The notes beneath the pieces are model-generated. The model was not told where the DNA came from. It saw nothing but the letters and a program-made list of their open reading frames with translations, and ran no database searches. DNA of 64,000 nucleotides from Pyrrhoderma lamaoense. Its lineage: Eukaryota > Basidiomycota > Agaricomycetes > Hymenochaetales > Hymenochaetaceae. The stretch covers positions 282,610 through 346,609 of the forward strand of contig NBAZ01000021.1 in the NCBI GenBank assembly GCA_002794735.1. The letters run 5' to 3'. Made by a program: the position numbers and the translations under genes. Of the stretch, positions 12,847-25,383 are shown piece by piece. Every line of letters starts with the position of its first letter. Position 1 is the stretch's first letter.

Positions 12847-13104
12847 TCCATCGTCACTTCGTAAAGCATTATTAATCCAGATTTTTATGTTACATGCATA
12901 AATCTCTTCTTATTTAGACACTTTTTTTGTTACCAGATTAAATATAGAAATGTATATTTATAACTGCTGCTAGAGAAGCAGCACCATCATATTAATAAAT
13001 GCTGACTACACCTTTTTTTCTATTTTATCAAAATAAATTCAAAGTAAAAGTTGTTGTGTCGCAGCTAAGCTGTGCAGTCGCATTACATAATCCATATTTC
13101 TTTG

Positions 13105-14863
13105 ATGTCCGGATACAGCCCTCAACTGTGTAACAGAGACTTGTTTAGAGACCAAAGGGGTGGATGGTCATCCAAAAACACCCAAAACAACTCGTCGTCA
13201 CTTATGAAATCTTGGGAGACAATAGCTCGCCGTCTCCTCTCCTTACGAAATAACTCAGACAGTAATCATTACGAGCTCCTTCCAGTCAACAACGAAGATG
13301 ACCGCCGTTTCCGTACTGCGCGCCCAACCTCCCCATCATCATCGTCGACGCGCTCAATTGTACTCGCCTTTATTCACCTTATAACCTTACGAAGATGTCT
13401 CCTGTTTGTTGTTTCTGTGTTTTCGCTATTATCTTTAGGTGTACTATGGTCTGGCATTCCTCCGAGTTATAATAACATTCGACGGTTTGAGAACAAGCTT
13501 CCGCAGCACAATAAAAATCTACCTTTTCCCGAGGGTCAAAACGGTGTGTATTTGAGGTTTCCAGAGCATCTCTGGGGACATGGTTTAAATAACGTACTTC
13601 AGGAACAGTGAGTGTTCTAATTACTGGGCAAAAGAGATATCCTTACATCTGATGTTTGATTGAATCCGTGATCCCTTTCATTAGTATCCTTATGGCACAT
13701 CTTGCTTACCTCTCAAAGCGTTCATTTGTATTCGAAGAGTATACATGGTCAAAATCCCCTCTACCATACACTATTTATGATTTTGCTCTCCGTCCATCAC
13801 GTATTCCTATGAATGCGTTCATATCCGGTCCCTCTGTGGGTGGACCAACTCCAGACCCACCACGCGCTGTTAGCGCGTCATTCTACGAAGAGATCTGTCC
13901 TTCTGAGAAACGTGTGTATCTTGACTCTGCAGACGCGCCAGATACACTCGACGGTCAAGAACTGACGAACTGGTGGGTCAACCTGCTCACTACTTCGGAA
14001 CAAACACGAAACGCGAGTTGCGTGGAAGTGGGCAACTCCCCTCCTGTGTTCTCCTGGTCCTGTTTAGCTCTGAGAAGCTGTTGACAGTCTGGGATTCGTT
14101 GAAGGAGAGTCCGGTGGTTAAGGAGTTTGCTTGGTCGCCGCTTGTGACTTCAGCTGTTGCGAGGAACATGGCTTTGTTGACGAGTGCGCCTCCGTCGAGC
14201 GTGTCGACTTCTAGGTCGGATGTTATTAGGGGTTTGGTAGCTATACATTTAAGAAGAGGCGATTATCGGAGGCACTGTCCAAGACTGGCGGAATGGAACG
14301 CGGTATACCAAGCTTACAACAAGTTCCCAGGGTTACCTGACACTTTCTCTCCACCTTCTTCCTCTTCTTCTGCTGACGAGATTAGTGAAGCAGACACGAA
14401 TGGTGATGGTGTAGTGGACCATGAAGAGAAGGAGAGATATTATCTAAAACATTGTTGGCCGGAGGTGGATGAGATTGTTGAAAAGTTGCGTGAGGTGAGG
14501 AAGGATAGGCCGGACTTGCAGCGGGTGTTTGTGTTGACGAACGGATGGAGTTGGTGGGTTGATAGTCTACGAGAGGCATTGGTGGAAAATTCGAAAGAAG
14601 AGGAGAGGTGGACGGATGTGAGGAGTAGTATGGACGTTCAGTTGGATAAGGAACAGGAGTACGTGAATGCTGCGATTGATATGGCTATCGCGGAGAGGGC
14701 GGAAGTGTTTATCGGAAATGGGGTAAGTGCTCTATCCTTATTGTTATGTATGTTACGCACACTAATCGGACATGATATGATGTAGTTCTCAAGTTTAACA
14801 TCAAATATTGTGATGTTAAGAATGGCGAAAGACATGGACCCTCATAGTATCCGTTTCTGGTGA
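13105..14863 (+). CDS. O-fucosyltransferase-like type II membrane protein
   Basis: Predicted Golgi or ER glycosyltransferase-like protein of the fungal O-FucT (GT-B) group. The ATG at 13105 opens MSGYSPQL; a second candidate is MKSWETIARRL at 13204. A Ser-rich cytosolic part is followed by one membrane anchor, CLLFVVSVFSLLSLGVLW. Exon 1 ends at 13607; exon 2 starts at 13685 and gives ILMAHLAYLSKRSFVFEEYT, then AWSPLVTSAVARNMALL, the nucleotide-sugar binding HLRRGDY, and VFVLTNGWSWWVDSLREAL. Exon 3 (14786-14863) supplies the terminal FSSLTSNIVMLRMAKD and ends IRFW. Between HLRRGDY and the C-terminus lies DTNGDGVVDHEE, a perfect EF-hand calcium-binding loop. At about 14054-14064 one base is missing between VFSW and LFSSEKLL; no intron fits. 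Fucose as donor is inference from the fold only. Confidence 0.75.
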
Positions 14864-16548
14864 TCTCACAACCCTCTCATCCCGCACCACAATTACTCCT
14901 CATCTTCACCTCCTTATAATGTAATCTGCTCCTTACTTCCTCTTTTTTTTTCTCTCTCTGAATGGATGGAAAGAAATCAAGAAATTACGGACTCGTATGT
15001 TGTGTTTTAGAACCCACATAACATCATTGTCTATTATATGGTTGACCGGAACGCTGATACACTTCCTGAGGGGAGGGAGGAGGGAATTATTCCATATTCC
15101 ACTAACACTTCTCAGGTTTCACATCTTCACCACACACACACTCACACACTCACACACCTGCTTACGTTCCCTCTTATCTGTAACTTATTCTTTCTTTCTC
15201 TCTCTCCTTTTTTTTTCTTGAAAAGGAGGAGATAGAAGCTTGGAGTGACCTTTGACTATTTTAACTTTTTTCCCTTTTTTCTTTTTGGTTCGGTTTTAAG
15301 TTTTAGTTGTAGCTTTTCTGTAATGATTAACCTTATTATCATTTTACCCCCCTTTACCCCTTTACCTCCTTTCCCCCCCCCCCCCCCCCCTCTCTCTTCC
15401 TCCATCTTTTCCCTGCCCCTCCCTTTTCATCTTTTCTTTTCTTTTTTTGCTTATTCTTTCTCTCTCTCTCTTTTAGTTATTATAGGATTAAACTTTGCTT
15501 ATAGTGACACTAATAAGCGAATTAGATTATTCTCTTCTCTTCTCTTTCAACCCAATACCGATGAATAATAAAATAAGCTTAGCAGCCCGGAGGAACTTTG
15601 TCTCAGGAAGTAGGAAGTAGGAAGTGTGTGTGAAGTCTTGTTGCTAGAGTACAGTGGAGATGTAGTTGTAGATGTGTCTCTACTTCTTACATGTACATGA
15701 GAAGTGTGGAAACAAGAGGACTTGGGAGTGTGTGTACATAAGACAGAGAGAGAGAGAAAAAGAAAGAAGGCAAAAACGATAAACCCTTTTGCCCTTTCCA
15801 TACCTCTCAGACTCTTCAAACTCTTCACAAGTCCTACTCGTTAGTCGCTCGGAAGTCATCTACTCATTAAAGGGATAAAGTATAAAGAGTAAGAAAGGAA
15901 AAAAAACATAAGTATTAGTGATAGGTATAAGTATTAGTACAAGTTAGACAAACAAGCTCGTTAGAGAATAGAATGAATATTCAATAAGTAATAAGTATAA
16001 CGTGAGGACGTGTGCTTCGATTATTGATAGAGGGGGAGGGGGGATGTGCAATTAAGTCCAAAGAATCTAGTAGACTGTCCACGAGCAAGAATTGGGGAGG
16101 AAGAGAGAGAGAGAGAGAGGAGAAGAGGATGGGGAATGGGTGTGAGTAAACATGAAAGTGTCGATAGTTGAAATTGTTTATGAGCAATAGTATAGGAATC
16201 CCGAAAGTGTACACAACAAAACCCAGCGAAGATCAGATATGGAAAAGAAAGAAAAGAAACGGGAACGAACTACAACAGGAAAGAAAAATCAAAACTACGA
16301 CGACGACAACAACAACAACAACATCATCATCACTATCAAAACACCACAAAATACTTGCGTATATTAATCTTAAACCTTACATAACACGACACTCTTTATC
16401 ACCCGCTCTCTTCCCTTCAATGCCCATCTCGGCAAACGTCGCATACTTCGTTGGGGGTGTATGGTTCGGTCTGGTCTCCCCTACCTGAGCGTCGTTCTCG
16501 CTTGTCTTCTCCTGGATACGGGAGCAGGCACAGATGACGCTCTGGGCC
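14864..16548. other. Low-complexity intergenic region between convergent genes
   Basis: Space between the convergent 3' ends of the O-fucosyltransferase-like gene and SKT5. It is full of simple sequence: CA repeats near 15130-15160, T-rich and CT tracts at 15180-15480, an 18-nt C run, GA repeats near 16100-16118, and ACAACA repeats near 16300. Open frames here translate these tracts and are not genes. Confidence 0.5.
15373..15390 (+). repeat. Poly-C tract (18 nt)
   Basis: An uninterrupted run of 18 C inside a longer pyrimidine-rich stretch (about 15340-15480). Length should be treated as approximate given the homopolymer problems elsewhere. Confidence 0.9.
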
Positions 16549-19500
16549 CTACTGGTCTATTTTCACCACCCCACCACCAGTACCAGGATCTGTCAACCTA
16601 TATCTAGGCCGATCCTCAAACTGACGTTGTTGCATAAAGGGAGCTTGTTGGTACGGTTGAGGCCCTCTCACACCCCCTGGTCCCATCATTGGCCCTGGAC
16701 CAACTTGTGGGCGCGGGGAAGGACTAGGGCTCATATACCTCCCAGGCGGAGGGGGAGGAAGAGCTGAAAGTGACTCTCCTCGAGAATGTAAGGGCAGCTG
16801 TGGCTGAGGTGGTGGGAAACGAGCACCTTGCTGTGGGAGACCTGGACCAGGAGAAGGTGAGTTCCCCGCATTCATGTAGCCTCTTGACAGAGAAGCTAGA
16901 GTTGGGGCAGGAGAGTCTGCCACCCTTGGAATATCAAACCCGGATGGTGCAAAAGTACTGCCGTTTTCGGTAACATTGTTACTATAACCGTAACCATTAC
17001 CGTCACGTACACCACCGACGTTTGTTGGCATCGCCGTTATAGGTATCGTCATTGATCTAGAAAATCCAGGATGATTTTGATCCAGCCCAGCTCCGTCGCT
17101 GATCACCGGTGAGCCCGACGTTGGTCCAGATTCTAATTCCAAAGCAGACAGCCTGCTCAAGGCTTCTTCCTCGCCTGTCTCGAGAGCCATTCTGTACCAC
17201 TCTTTTGCACTTTGGAGGTCTCGTTTCCCGGCTGGTAATCCAATTCCGGCCTCATCGCAGTAGCCAATGGCGAACATCGCTTTCCCGAGTCCCTTCCTTG
17301 CCCTCGCTCCGCACATTCTCGAGCTCTCCGTTCGTCTTTCTCTATTCGGCCTGGCCCGTCATTAGAACCACAAAGGAACCATTTGCTGAGCGCCAAGTCA
17401 GCTTCTGCACCAATAAGTGTGTCTCCAGCATCGCAGCTCGCGAGTTCGTAGTATTTCACGCTCATCACAGGATCGTAACATCCTGATCCACTTTCCTCCT
17501 TCCTCATCCCTTCCCCTTCCCAACTAAATCCAAACTCATATGCTCGTCCCAGCACAAGACTTGCACGTGCACATCTCAAGTACGCTCCTCGTTCTAGGAG
17601 AGAGTGAGCCTCACTTAGCAACATTCTTTCTAGCATTTGAGCTCTCGGTTCGACTCCTTCATCCCAAAATCCGTTGACATTGACGCTCACGATCCGTCCT
17701 AGCATCTCCTTGGGTATCACTGGTATTTTGATTAACGTATCTTTCAGAGATGTAAAAATAGTTGGAGGGAGTAAAGTCTCCAGTGCGTGCGGGGGTAAAA
17801 CGGCATATAGGAAGAGTATGGCAAGTACATATGTTGGGTGTGCAAAGTCTGCAGATGCGAGCGTCGCTGCACGATAGAGCATCCGGAACGCACTCTCCAT
17901 CTGTTCTACTTGTTTCGTGCCCCCTCCGTTTGAATCTGATAAAGATTCCAAAGAAGGGAAATTAAGCTCTCCAAAGAGTTGTGCTATTCCGATTCCTGTG
18001 TAGTGTAATATACAAATGTAGTCAGTCGGCGATTACCAAAAATAAGAATTGAAAAAAAATAAACAATTTGAGAACGACGTACGGTAGACACAACCGACAT
18101 CTCCCCTCCACCACCCTCAGCTCCACGTTCAAAGCACATTCTAGCATGCGCCTTGTCTCCGAACGCCTCATAATCTCTTCCGAGACGATACCATCCCTTT
18201 CCGCATCCCTTACGAGCGGCAGTTTCGAATTCTCTAAAAGCGTTTCGCTGGGAAAGTGCTATATGAGCTGGAAAAGCTCCCGAGGCGGTTAGGCATGCAC
18301 GAAGGTAAAGAGCAAGTCCCGAAGGATCTTCTCCATCTTCAGCTTCTTCAGCGTCTAATGATACTCTCTTTGTTGTCTTTCGTATTCTCTTCCCTTTCGG
18401 AAACGTCCTTATCCGCCTCTTTGCTCTTCCCCTTTAACCCTTTTTTCTTCCGTGATGCTGATAGAGATGAAACAGGCGCTAGAGAGATGAGCATCGGAAG
18501 AGCGGTGTCTTTGATCAGTTTCTTCAATCTTTCGTCTCTCAACTTTGCAGGTCCTGAGGAGGGTCTGAACGCCGGTACAGGTAAAGGAGGGACAACTAGC
18601 GGCTCTGGATCGACATCATCAGATGTGGCGACGGAGTGTGAACGTTTTGGTATGGATCGCTGTTCCTGTTCTCTACTTGCGAGCAAAAGAACATCTTTGA
18701 TCCAAATAAGTCTAGAGGCGGTCGATGCGGAAGGATTGACTATATCAGGAACTGCACGTTCGAGGGTGAGAAGGTCTGATATGGGAAGAGCGAGTTGTTG
18801 TTGTCGATGTTGTTGTTGTTTTGTTGTTGTTGTTGCTCTGTTGATTGATGTGATCGGCTGGTAACGACTTGGTTCGGATGCGGACTGATGGTGGGAAAAG
18901 AATTGATGCGTGTGGACGGAGGCAAAGGTGGAACGGGTGGGCGTAAAGCGGGAGTATTCGAAGAAGAACTTGGTCCTGGTTGACTAGAAGGAAATGGAGG
19001 ATGCGGTGCAGATGCGGATACTCAACTAATCCCTGAACGGATTGTGAACGTAAAAAAGGTGGAAGATGGGTGAGACAGACGGAGGACATTGAAGACGTCA
19101 AGTCGCCAACTGTGAATGGTTGGTTTTGTGGGCCACTGGGTTGGCGCAAAGAAGGATGAGGGAGAGGGGGAGGTGACATTGCATGTCTAGGCAATTGAGG
19201 TTGACGAAAAGCAGGAGGTGGAGGGACTTGCATAGGTAAAGACGGCCCTGCAGTGGGTGGCCGAGAGTTTAAGTATGGCATCTGAGGAGATGGAGAGGTA
19301 CTATTGAAATTGGGCGGGACATGATTGGAGTTTTGGACGTAACGAATTGAAGCTGGCTGTTGATTACTGATTAACATATTATTGCCTTGCTGTTGAGGAA
19401 AGTACTGAGATTGAGGAAACGGTGGAGGAGGAGGAGGATTATAGTGACTGAGATGCATGTACTGGTTTTGGCAAGTACTCAGGCGAGGCTGAGAAGGGGA

Positions 19501-19637
19501 AGTCTATGATGTGTTGGTTAGATGGATGATAATGGTTAGGTTAAGATGAGCGGAGAGTGCATAGGATTAGCAGAAGAGAGACGTACGGAAAGAGCAAAGT
19601 GAGGCTTATGAGTGTGTGGCGGGTGTTGCGATAGCAT
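16549..19637 (-). CDS. SKT5: SKT5/Chs4-type chitin synthase regulator with Sel1 repeats
   Basis: Activator and localiser of class IV chitin synthase (yeast Skt5/Chs4 role) by family. The ATG at 19637 opens MLSQHPPHTHKPHF; an intron follows, then a long Pro/Gln/Asn-rich N-terminus. The Sel1 region is unmistakable: AFREFETAARKGCGKGWYRL, GRDYEAFGDKAHARMCFERG, IGIAQLFGELNFPSLESLSD, RARASLVLGRAYEFGF and KGLGKAMFAIGYCDEAGIG followed by DLQSAKEWYRMALETG. The C-terminus is a Pro/Gly-rich tail ending VVKIDQ, stop at 16549-16551. The frame must be corrected five times, each by one missing base: 19016-19018, 18819-18822 (TTTT), about 18384-18392, 18103-18106 (CCCC) and 17301-17303 (CCC; + strand letters). 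Each correction restores family consensus, so assembly error is favoured over decay. An intron lies between 18083 and about 17995. Sequence on either side of each shift is well conserved. Confidence 0.85.
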
Positions 19638-21495
19638 TGTTCCCTATTTGATGGACTAGGATTGGATCTATTCACTCACTCACTCACTCACCCACTAGCG
19701 CCCTATTCGTGATGATAATCCACGCGTTGTTCGTTGTTAGTAACCTTCTATTGCTTCTGGAAGGGCAAGTCAGGGCAACGGAAGCTGTCAGCAATAACAA
19801 CAACAAGAAGGACATCAGCCTTGTGCGTTTATTCTGTTGATGGGAAGATGGTGAGAGCGTCGGACTGAGCGCAATGGAGGGTCACGGTGGGATATACCCA
19901 AAGGGGGGAAGCGAGACAGATCCACGCGCCATTGATTGAAAGGAGTTGGGATTGATGAGGGTCAACAAGTTGAGCGGATGATTGGAACTGAACGGAAACG
20001 GAAACGGGAGAACACACTGGCTCTAAGCGATGAGAATTAAAGGGACCATCCTTCACTTCCGACGCACGCTCATTGGCCACAAGTGCTTAATAAATCACGC
20101 ATCGGCTCGACTCTTAATTCTTGCGACTTGTTTAAATACCTCACACGCGCATCTCGCAACTTCTCAAGTGTTTACTCAGTTACTGTTAGTCACTCACTGG
20201 AGACAGTTTGTGCAATTTCCATACGATTGTTACACAATTAAACCCCGGATCCGAAAGTCCTAGCCGCGTCTTAGCTATCCACCTTTTTCCACCTTATTCT
20301 GCAAGTTAGTCGTTCATAATCTCGCCGTGAAGTGGCTTTCGTTTCCTCAATGTCCGAAACTTCACTCCGCGCGTCCGTCGGGTCTTGGCGAGCGTAAGGA
20401 CTTTAGAAAAGGAACTCAGGAAGTATAAAAATGGTCTTGTCTCCGGAGTACAGGTTTATGTTCTCGGAACGGGGGGGCGGAGTTAAAAAAGAAAACATAG
20501 ATCGCCACTTGAAAATGTTTTTTTTGGCGAGGCTTGTACCTTCTGTGTTTGAAATCAAAGGAGATAATCTTTTTTTTTCTTTTTCTTTGCTTTGGCCACT
20601 GGAGAATGGTATTGTGGCTGCTATGTGTACGCACTAACATAACTATGTGTGTATGGACATTGGAAGGGTAGTGAGGATAAAGACTTTGGAAGACTTTGGT
20701 TTGATGCTATGTTCGTCGACGTCAAAAGATGATGTCATAGGTTAGTAACTTTTAGAAAACATTGATCTAAAGATGTAAATGTAAGTTCGTAGAATGAGCT
20801 AGATGTAGTTTTATATCAACGCCACTAGTCAAACAATGAATCATCCCTAGATCATATATCGTCGACTATGCGATACAAAACTCCATCCGCCATCTAATGG
20901 AACAGGATATTGTATTCGTATTTCAAAGTATCCTCTTGTTCTCATAACTCATATTCAATAAGGTTTGAGTTAGATGTGCGTAGACGCAGACTAGTCCCAT
21001 AGCAACAACTTTGCGAGATTTGATGATGCACTATGGTCATCGAGTTTCAAGTCTTAGTCTACGAAGACGTGTTTTTTCTTTTTGTGTGCACTGCGAATAC
21101 AAAGGGAGTCCTCGTATAGGGTTAGGTGACTTTTGCTTACTTGGAGCCTCTGGGATTTAACAATAACATTGAGCTTCTATCTGAAAAAAAGACTTGATCA
21201 CTTTAAAAATAGTTTGATGGGTTAAAGTTGAAAATGTTAGATACTCTTTTTCAATGTGATGGCTCTGCTAGTTTAAAGAAATACGAACTATAAAGCGCCA
21301 ACTGCTAGTTTCTTTTAATACTCGACACCTTGTCCTTAAAACGAAATTCCCTTGAAACATCAATGTGACAAGTTGAAACTAAATTGCGCAGGAGCACACC
21401 AGTTTCTAATTTTGTATGTGGATATATAAATTAATTCCGACTATCTACTACTTTCAACCTTTTACCTTTTGGTAAAGAATCCCAAGCAAGTAGAG
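19638..21495. other. Divergent intergenic region upstream of SKT5
   Basis: Shared 5' region of SKT5 (-) and the unknown Ser/Pro-rich gene (+). A short TCAC tandem run sits at about 19672-19694, just upstream of the SKT5 start. T-rich runs occur at 20518-20526 and 20571-20580. No conserved coding sequence is seen. Confidence 0.4.
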
Positions 21496-22380
21496 ATGAA
21501 AAGGTTTACTAGCCGTAATAAGGATGGTAAAAACAGGAATCCTGAATCGCAGCCGTCAGCACCAGCAGCAGCGCCATCATCATCGACGGCTTCTACTTCT
21601 AGTAGCGCTAGTGCTAAGAAATCCCAAAAAGCTCCAAAGGCGCCTAAACCTCCCAAGCAAAATCACCCGAATACCGTATTTTAGAAGAATATATAGCGAG
21701 TACGAGAGCGCAGAGAGGACCAAGTCCTGTAGTCGTTGACTCTCCGTTTGCTTTCACGCATGCTTCCTCTTCCCCTTCTTCGTCGCCTTCTTCTTCATTT
21801 TATGCCCACCTGCAGGTAGGAGGACTCAGGCTCAACAGACTAGTCCGTTTCCTTATTACTCTCATGGATTTGCTGAGTACCAGAGACGGACGACTACTAC
21901 CCCTGGTGGGCAACGGACGTACTCGACTGGTCAGTCTGCTCCTGCTCCTGGACCTACCCCTACCCCTGGACAGAGTACGAGTGATGGAGAATTGACGGGA
22001 GCAGAGAACGATAATTCGGAAGTGAAAAGAGAGTGTGTTCGGATCAAGCAGATCCGGAGAACGTATCCTGGGATCTCGGAAGAGAGAAGACGGGTACTTG
22101 AAGGTCTTGCGGCTCTCGTCATTTATGCGAACTCGACTTTGACGGATATCCTGAGAAGTAGTAGTGGTAGTATTGGTAGTGCTGGTGTGGTGGTGCTGGT
22201 GGTGGTAGTGGTGGGAATGCGACGTTCAGTTTGGAGGAGGTTAGGAAGGTTGCGGTTGATGAGCGGATACCTGTTGGTGTTTTGAAGAAGTGTGAGAGCT
22301 GTTTTAAGGCGTATGCTGGAGCGGGATCGTTAAGGAACCTCTTAGGGCTTTGGAGACGATTAAAAAGTCGGGGTAGGTAA
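21496..22380 (+). CDS. Unknown Ser/Pro-rich protein
   Basis: I do not recognise this protein. From the ATG at 21496 it reads MKRFTSRNKDGKNRNPESQ, then Ala/Ser-rich and Lys/Pro-rich low complexity, a Ser/Pro/Thr-rich middle with PTPTPGQ, and a better-ordered C-terminal part: VKRECVRIKQIRRTYPGIS, RRRVLEGLAALVIYANSTL, a Gly-rich linker, TFSLEEVRKVAVDERIPVGV and LKKCESCFKAYAG, ending at 22378-22380. The C-terminal part is probably helical. To read through, one base must be supplied at 21679-21682 (TTTT), 21805-21807 (CCC) and about 22185-22189; in every case one frame stops making sense exactly where another starts. No introns are obvious. The gene is divergent from SKT5 across an 1.8-kb spacer. 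Function cannot be inferred. Confidence 0.55.
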
Positions 22381-22866
22381 CACTTTTGAAAACTATCTGA
22401 GGGGTTCTTTGACTTGGAGAGGTTATGTGTGTATGTAGGCGAGCTTATAAGAATTAGTGAAAATATTCGAAGCGTAATGATACTTATATCTTAGATATGA
22501 ATAACTTCGAAGATTCTTACCCCGTCCAAGTGAAGATTACATGAAGTAGGAAATAAGTATCAGAGAATAAAGATTCCTTGAGTATAAAGTGAAAACAGGC
22601 TAAGCTTTCTTAATTTCCAGAAGGGGATAACTAGAAGTGACATCATCATGATGGTATCGTTTTTATTTCGTTTTGTATCGAACGAAAAATTTATCTGTAA
22701 TTGATATATCTCAGCAACACAAGGCTAGTTAGATAAATTAAGCTAAAAGTATAATATCCTATAACTCATCTCAGATATGTTGGCCAGAGTCTTGAAGAGG
22801 AGGAAAAATTCCGTGTACAGACTCTAAGAGAGAACGAAAAAAAAAGTTTCAAATTCCAAACATATA

Positions 22867-22967
22867 GCCCACCGCGAGGGTCGAACTCGCAGCCTTCAGA
22901 TCGCCTTATTTTATTATTCAAGACACTCGTAAGAGTCTGACGCTCTATCCGATTGAGCTAGGCGGGC
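22867..22967 (-). tRNA. tRNA-Lys (CTT) with 28-nt intron
   Basis: A full cloverleaf can be drawn on the minus strand. The acceptor stem is GCCCGCC with GGTGGGC (one G-U pair), the D stem GCTC/GAGC, the anticodon stem TCAGA/TCTGA with loop CT-CTT-A-A, and the T arm GCGAG-TTCGACC-CTCGC. A 28-nt intron (22902-22929) follows the base 3' of the anticodon, the standard position for nuclear tRNA introns. CTT reads AAG lysine codons. No CCA is encoded, as expected for a nuclear gene. Confidence 0.92.
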
Positions 22968-25383
22968 GATACTTTTTTCGACGACTACACTACTCAGGAC
23001 GTTTCTCTGCCATTTCTTTGAGTTTGATAGCTATTGTGATGATGATGATATAGTAATAATGATAATTATAATCCTCCTACTCGAGGATTATTTTCTTTTG
23101 TTAGGTTTGCATATGTATGAATGTTGGTTCGATAAGAGACGTTCTAGTTATGAATCGGTGAATACGATGTTATCCTACGGGACTAGGTATAAGATGGTAT
23201 TGAAAGCAGGAGGAAGAATGCGTGGTAATGGGCAGAAGGCTGGGTGGGATATATATTGCCAACTCTTACTTACCATTCCACCATGTTACTTTCTCAAAGG
23301 ACTGAGGATCGTCTTACTAGCTAGCACTGATTACTCATTTCACAGTTTCTTGCGGTTGCTTATTCACAGAATGGAAGGATGTAAGTGTATGTACTCGTTG
23401 TGAAAAGAGAGGGAGAAGAGCCCATGTCTCTACCCTGAACGGATACTGCCGAAGCGCTGGAAAAAGATGGGGTCGGAGACTATTGACGACAGGGATCGGT
23501 GAGATGGGCACTGGTAGTAAGTAGGTAATGTTGTCACATTTTAGAGTAGGGTTGATGGGTTACTTGGTGTATGTCCAGGAGTGAATTAAGCGAACCTTGA
23601 TCTGATGGTATGTATGAGTTGGGAAACTTCAATGCGAGTTGGGCATGCTGTACCCTAATGACGTATTACAAATCACAGTCGTTGCATCAGAGTGGGTGGC
23701 CTTGCTTTAATATAGTTTAAGAGCGTTATATCCCTGATGTAGCGTTTGTATGCAAGATTGGATCTCTTCGTTTTCAAGTTTTGATGTAATGACAACAGGA
23801 TGCATAGATCAAATACTTATCTTTGAAATCCTATTAAAATTCTCTATGAAAAAATGAAACTTTTGGTTCATGTTGATAATAAGACTCAGAGTACGAACAA
23901 CTGTAAACCTGATCAAGAACGTGTCCAGAAGTGAAAAAAAATCAGCGCTTGTTCTTGAGATAGAATATAAGAATGTGGCCAAAAATACTTGACCCTTGAT
24001 GATGAGACGAATTATTCGAAGTTCAATGTAAAGAGGAGGAAGACGGGCCGGGTTTTGCATAAACTTCAGCTTCTTTATTGATTCGAACGACCAAAGATAA
24101 ATTCGAAGTCTAGGCCGAGGGGGAGAGCAGATTAAGAGATAATCGAGAAAAAGAGAAGAAAGGACTGAGTTATTTAGATATCCCACAGATGCCGGTGTGA
24201 AGTAGGCTATTGAGATATTTGCTATAATCTGCTATTCTCCAATTCCTAACATGTCGGATAAATGATTTGAATATGTGATTGCGAGGATCCTTGCTTGCAG
24301 GAAAGGAATGCTTTGTACTGCTTTAAGCCTTGTGCTATGATGATAGTAATGAAAGGAAAGATTTGCGTATATTGATGAAAGGGAGGATGACGAAAGGAAG
24401 CATTGAGGAGTGAATTGTGAAAGGAAGGAAACGGATCGGGTGGACGTTTTTTCTCAACCCGCGTCAGAGCGTTAACGGAGACCATGCGAATGAGTTATAG
24501 AGGGCAACGAGGTACGAAGGAAGCCACAGAAGCCAAAATGGGGTGCATTACGACAGTTGTTTGTACCCATTGCAGTATTGCGCACGGGTTAGTAGCAAGG
24601 TGATGTATAGTAGATAGTACAGAATCAGGAGATGACTGAAACGAGTATCACGAAGAGATGGCCTCGGAGCTGACCTACTGCAAGTCCAGGATCTACAGCC
24701 AGTTATGGGTGAAAAAGTGTGTGCGTCACCTTTTTACCTTCAGTTATATGGCCGAGGATGAGGTGGCATATCAATTCCGATTCCGATGCCGGAATTAGAG
24801 AGTTGTTAAGATGTCTATAAATGGTAACACGATTTAAAGAAATTCTATTCAACATTACATGTAATTGTTACTGTAACGATGTGTATCCAGGATGGCTAAC
24901 GTAGAAGCCAAGACTAGACTAGAGACTAGAAGCGAGCAACTAGAGGTTGCAAACGGTGACTCCCTCGTAAAAAATTTAGGGACAACCCCTACGTTTCTCT
25001 CTATCCGTTCGCTTACAAGTCGACCAGAAACCCCATATTTACCAAAGTAAAAGGGTGGCTAACCCTAATAACCCCAATGAAACGTGTGTGGAACTCGAAC
25101 GATGAAGCGGGGCGAGCCAATGAGAAAACGGGATTTGCGGAATAAGAATGATGGTACGACCCCCCGATATAGTTTCCCTGTCACGCCCCCAAAGAATCCC
25201 CTTGGTTATTTAGTCATATTATTACATTTTTACTTTGTACATGTTCTCATCTAAAATGTAATCTTCAATCTATTCCCTTCTCAATATATAACATCCCCCT
25301 CCCTCTCCGACGGACGGCCGCTTTCCTCCCTTCTCTCATACACAAGCTTGTCTCTGCTCTCATCCTCCTCAAAGCCTATCAGC
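22968..25383. other. Intergenic, no supported gene
   Basis: Moderately AT-rich region between the tRNA gene and the small mitochondrial-type protein gene. Open frames at 23059-23403 (+), 23809-24186 (-) and 24246-24485 (-) have no ATG-supported domain or family motif. The last 200 bp before 25384 are pyrimidine-rich, as in a promoter. Confidence 0.4.

Noticed and set aside
15245..15828. Hydrophobic-looking open frames on both strands
   Set aside because: Translations of T-rich, C-run and CT-repeat sequence; no real membrane protein pattern.
17674..18864. Several plus-strand open frames of up to 202 codons
   Set aside because: Antisense shadows of SKT5 exons.
23809..24186. 125-codon open frame (-)
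   Set aside because: AT-driven composition, TTG-type start, no family resemblance.
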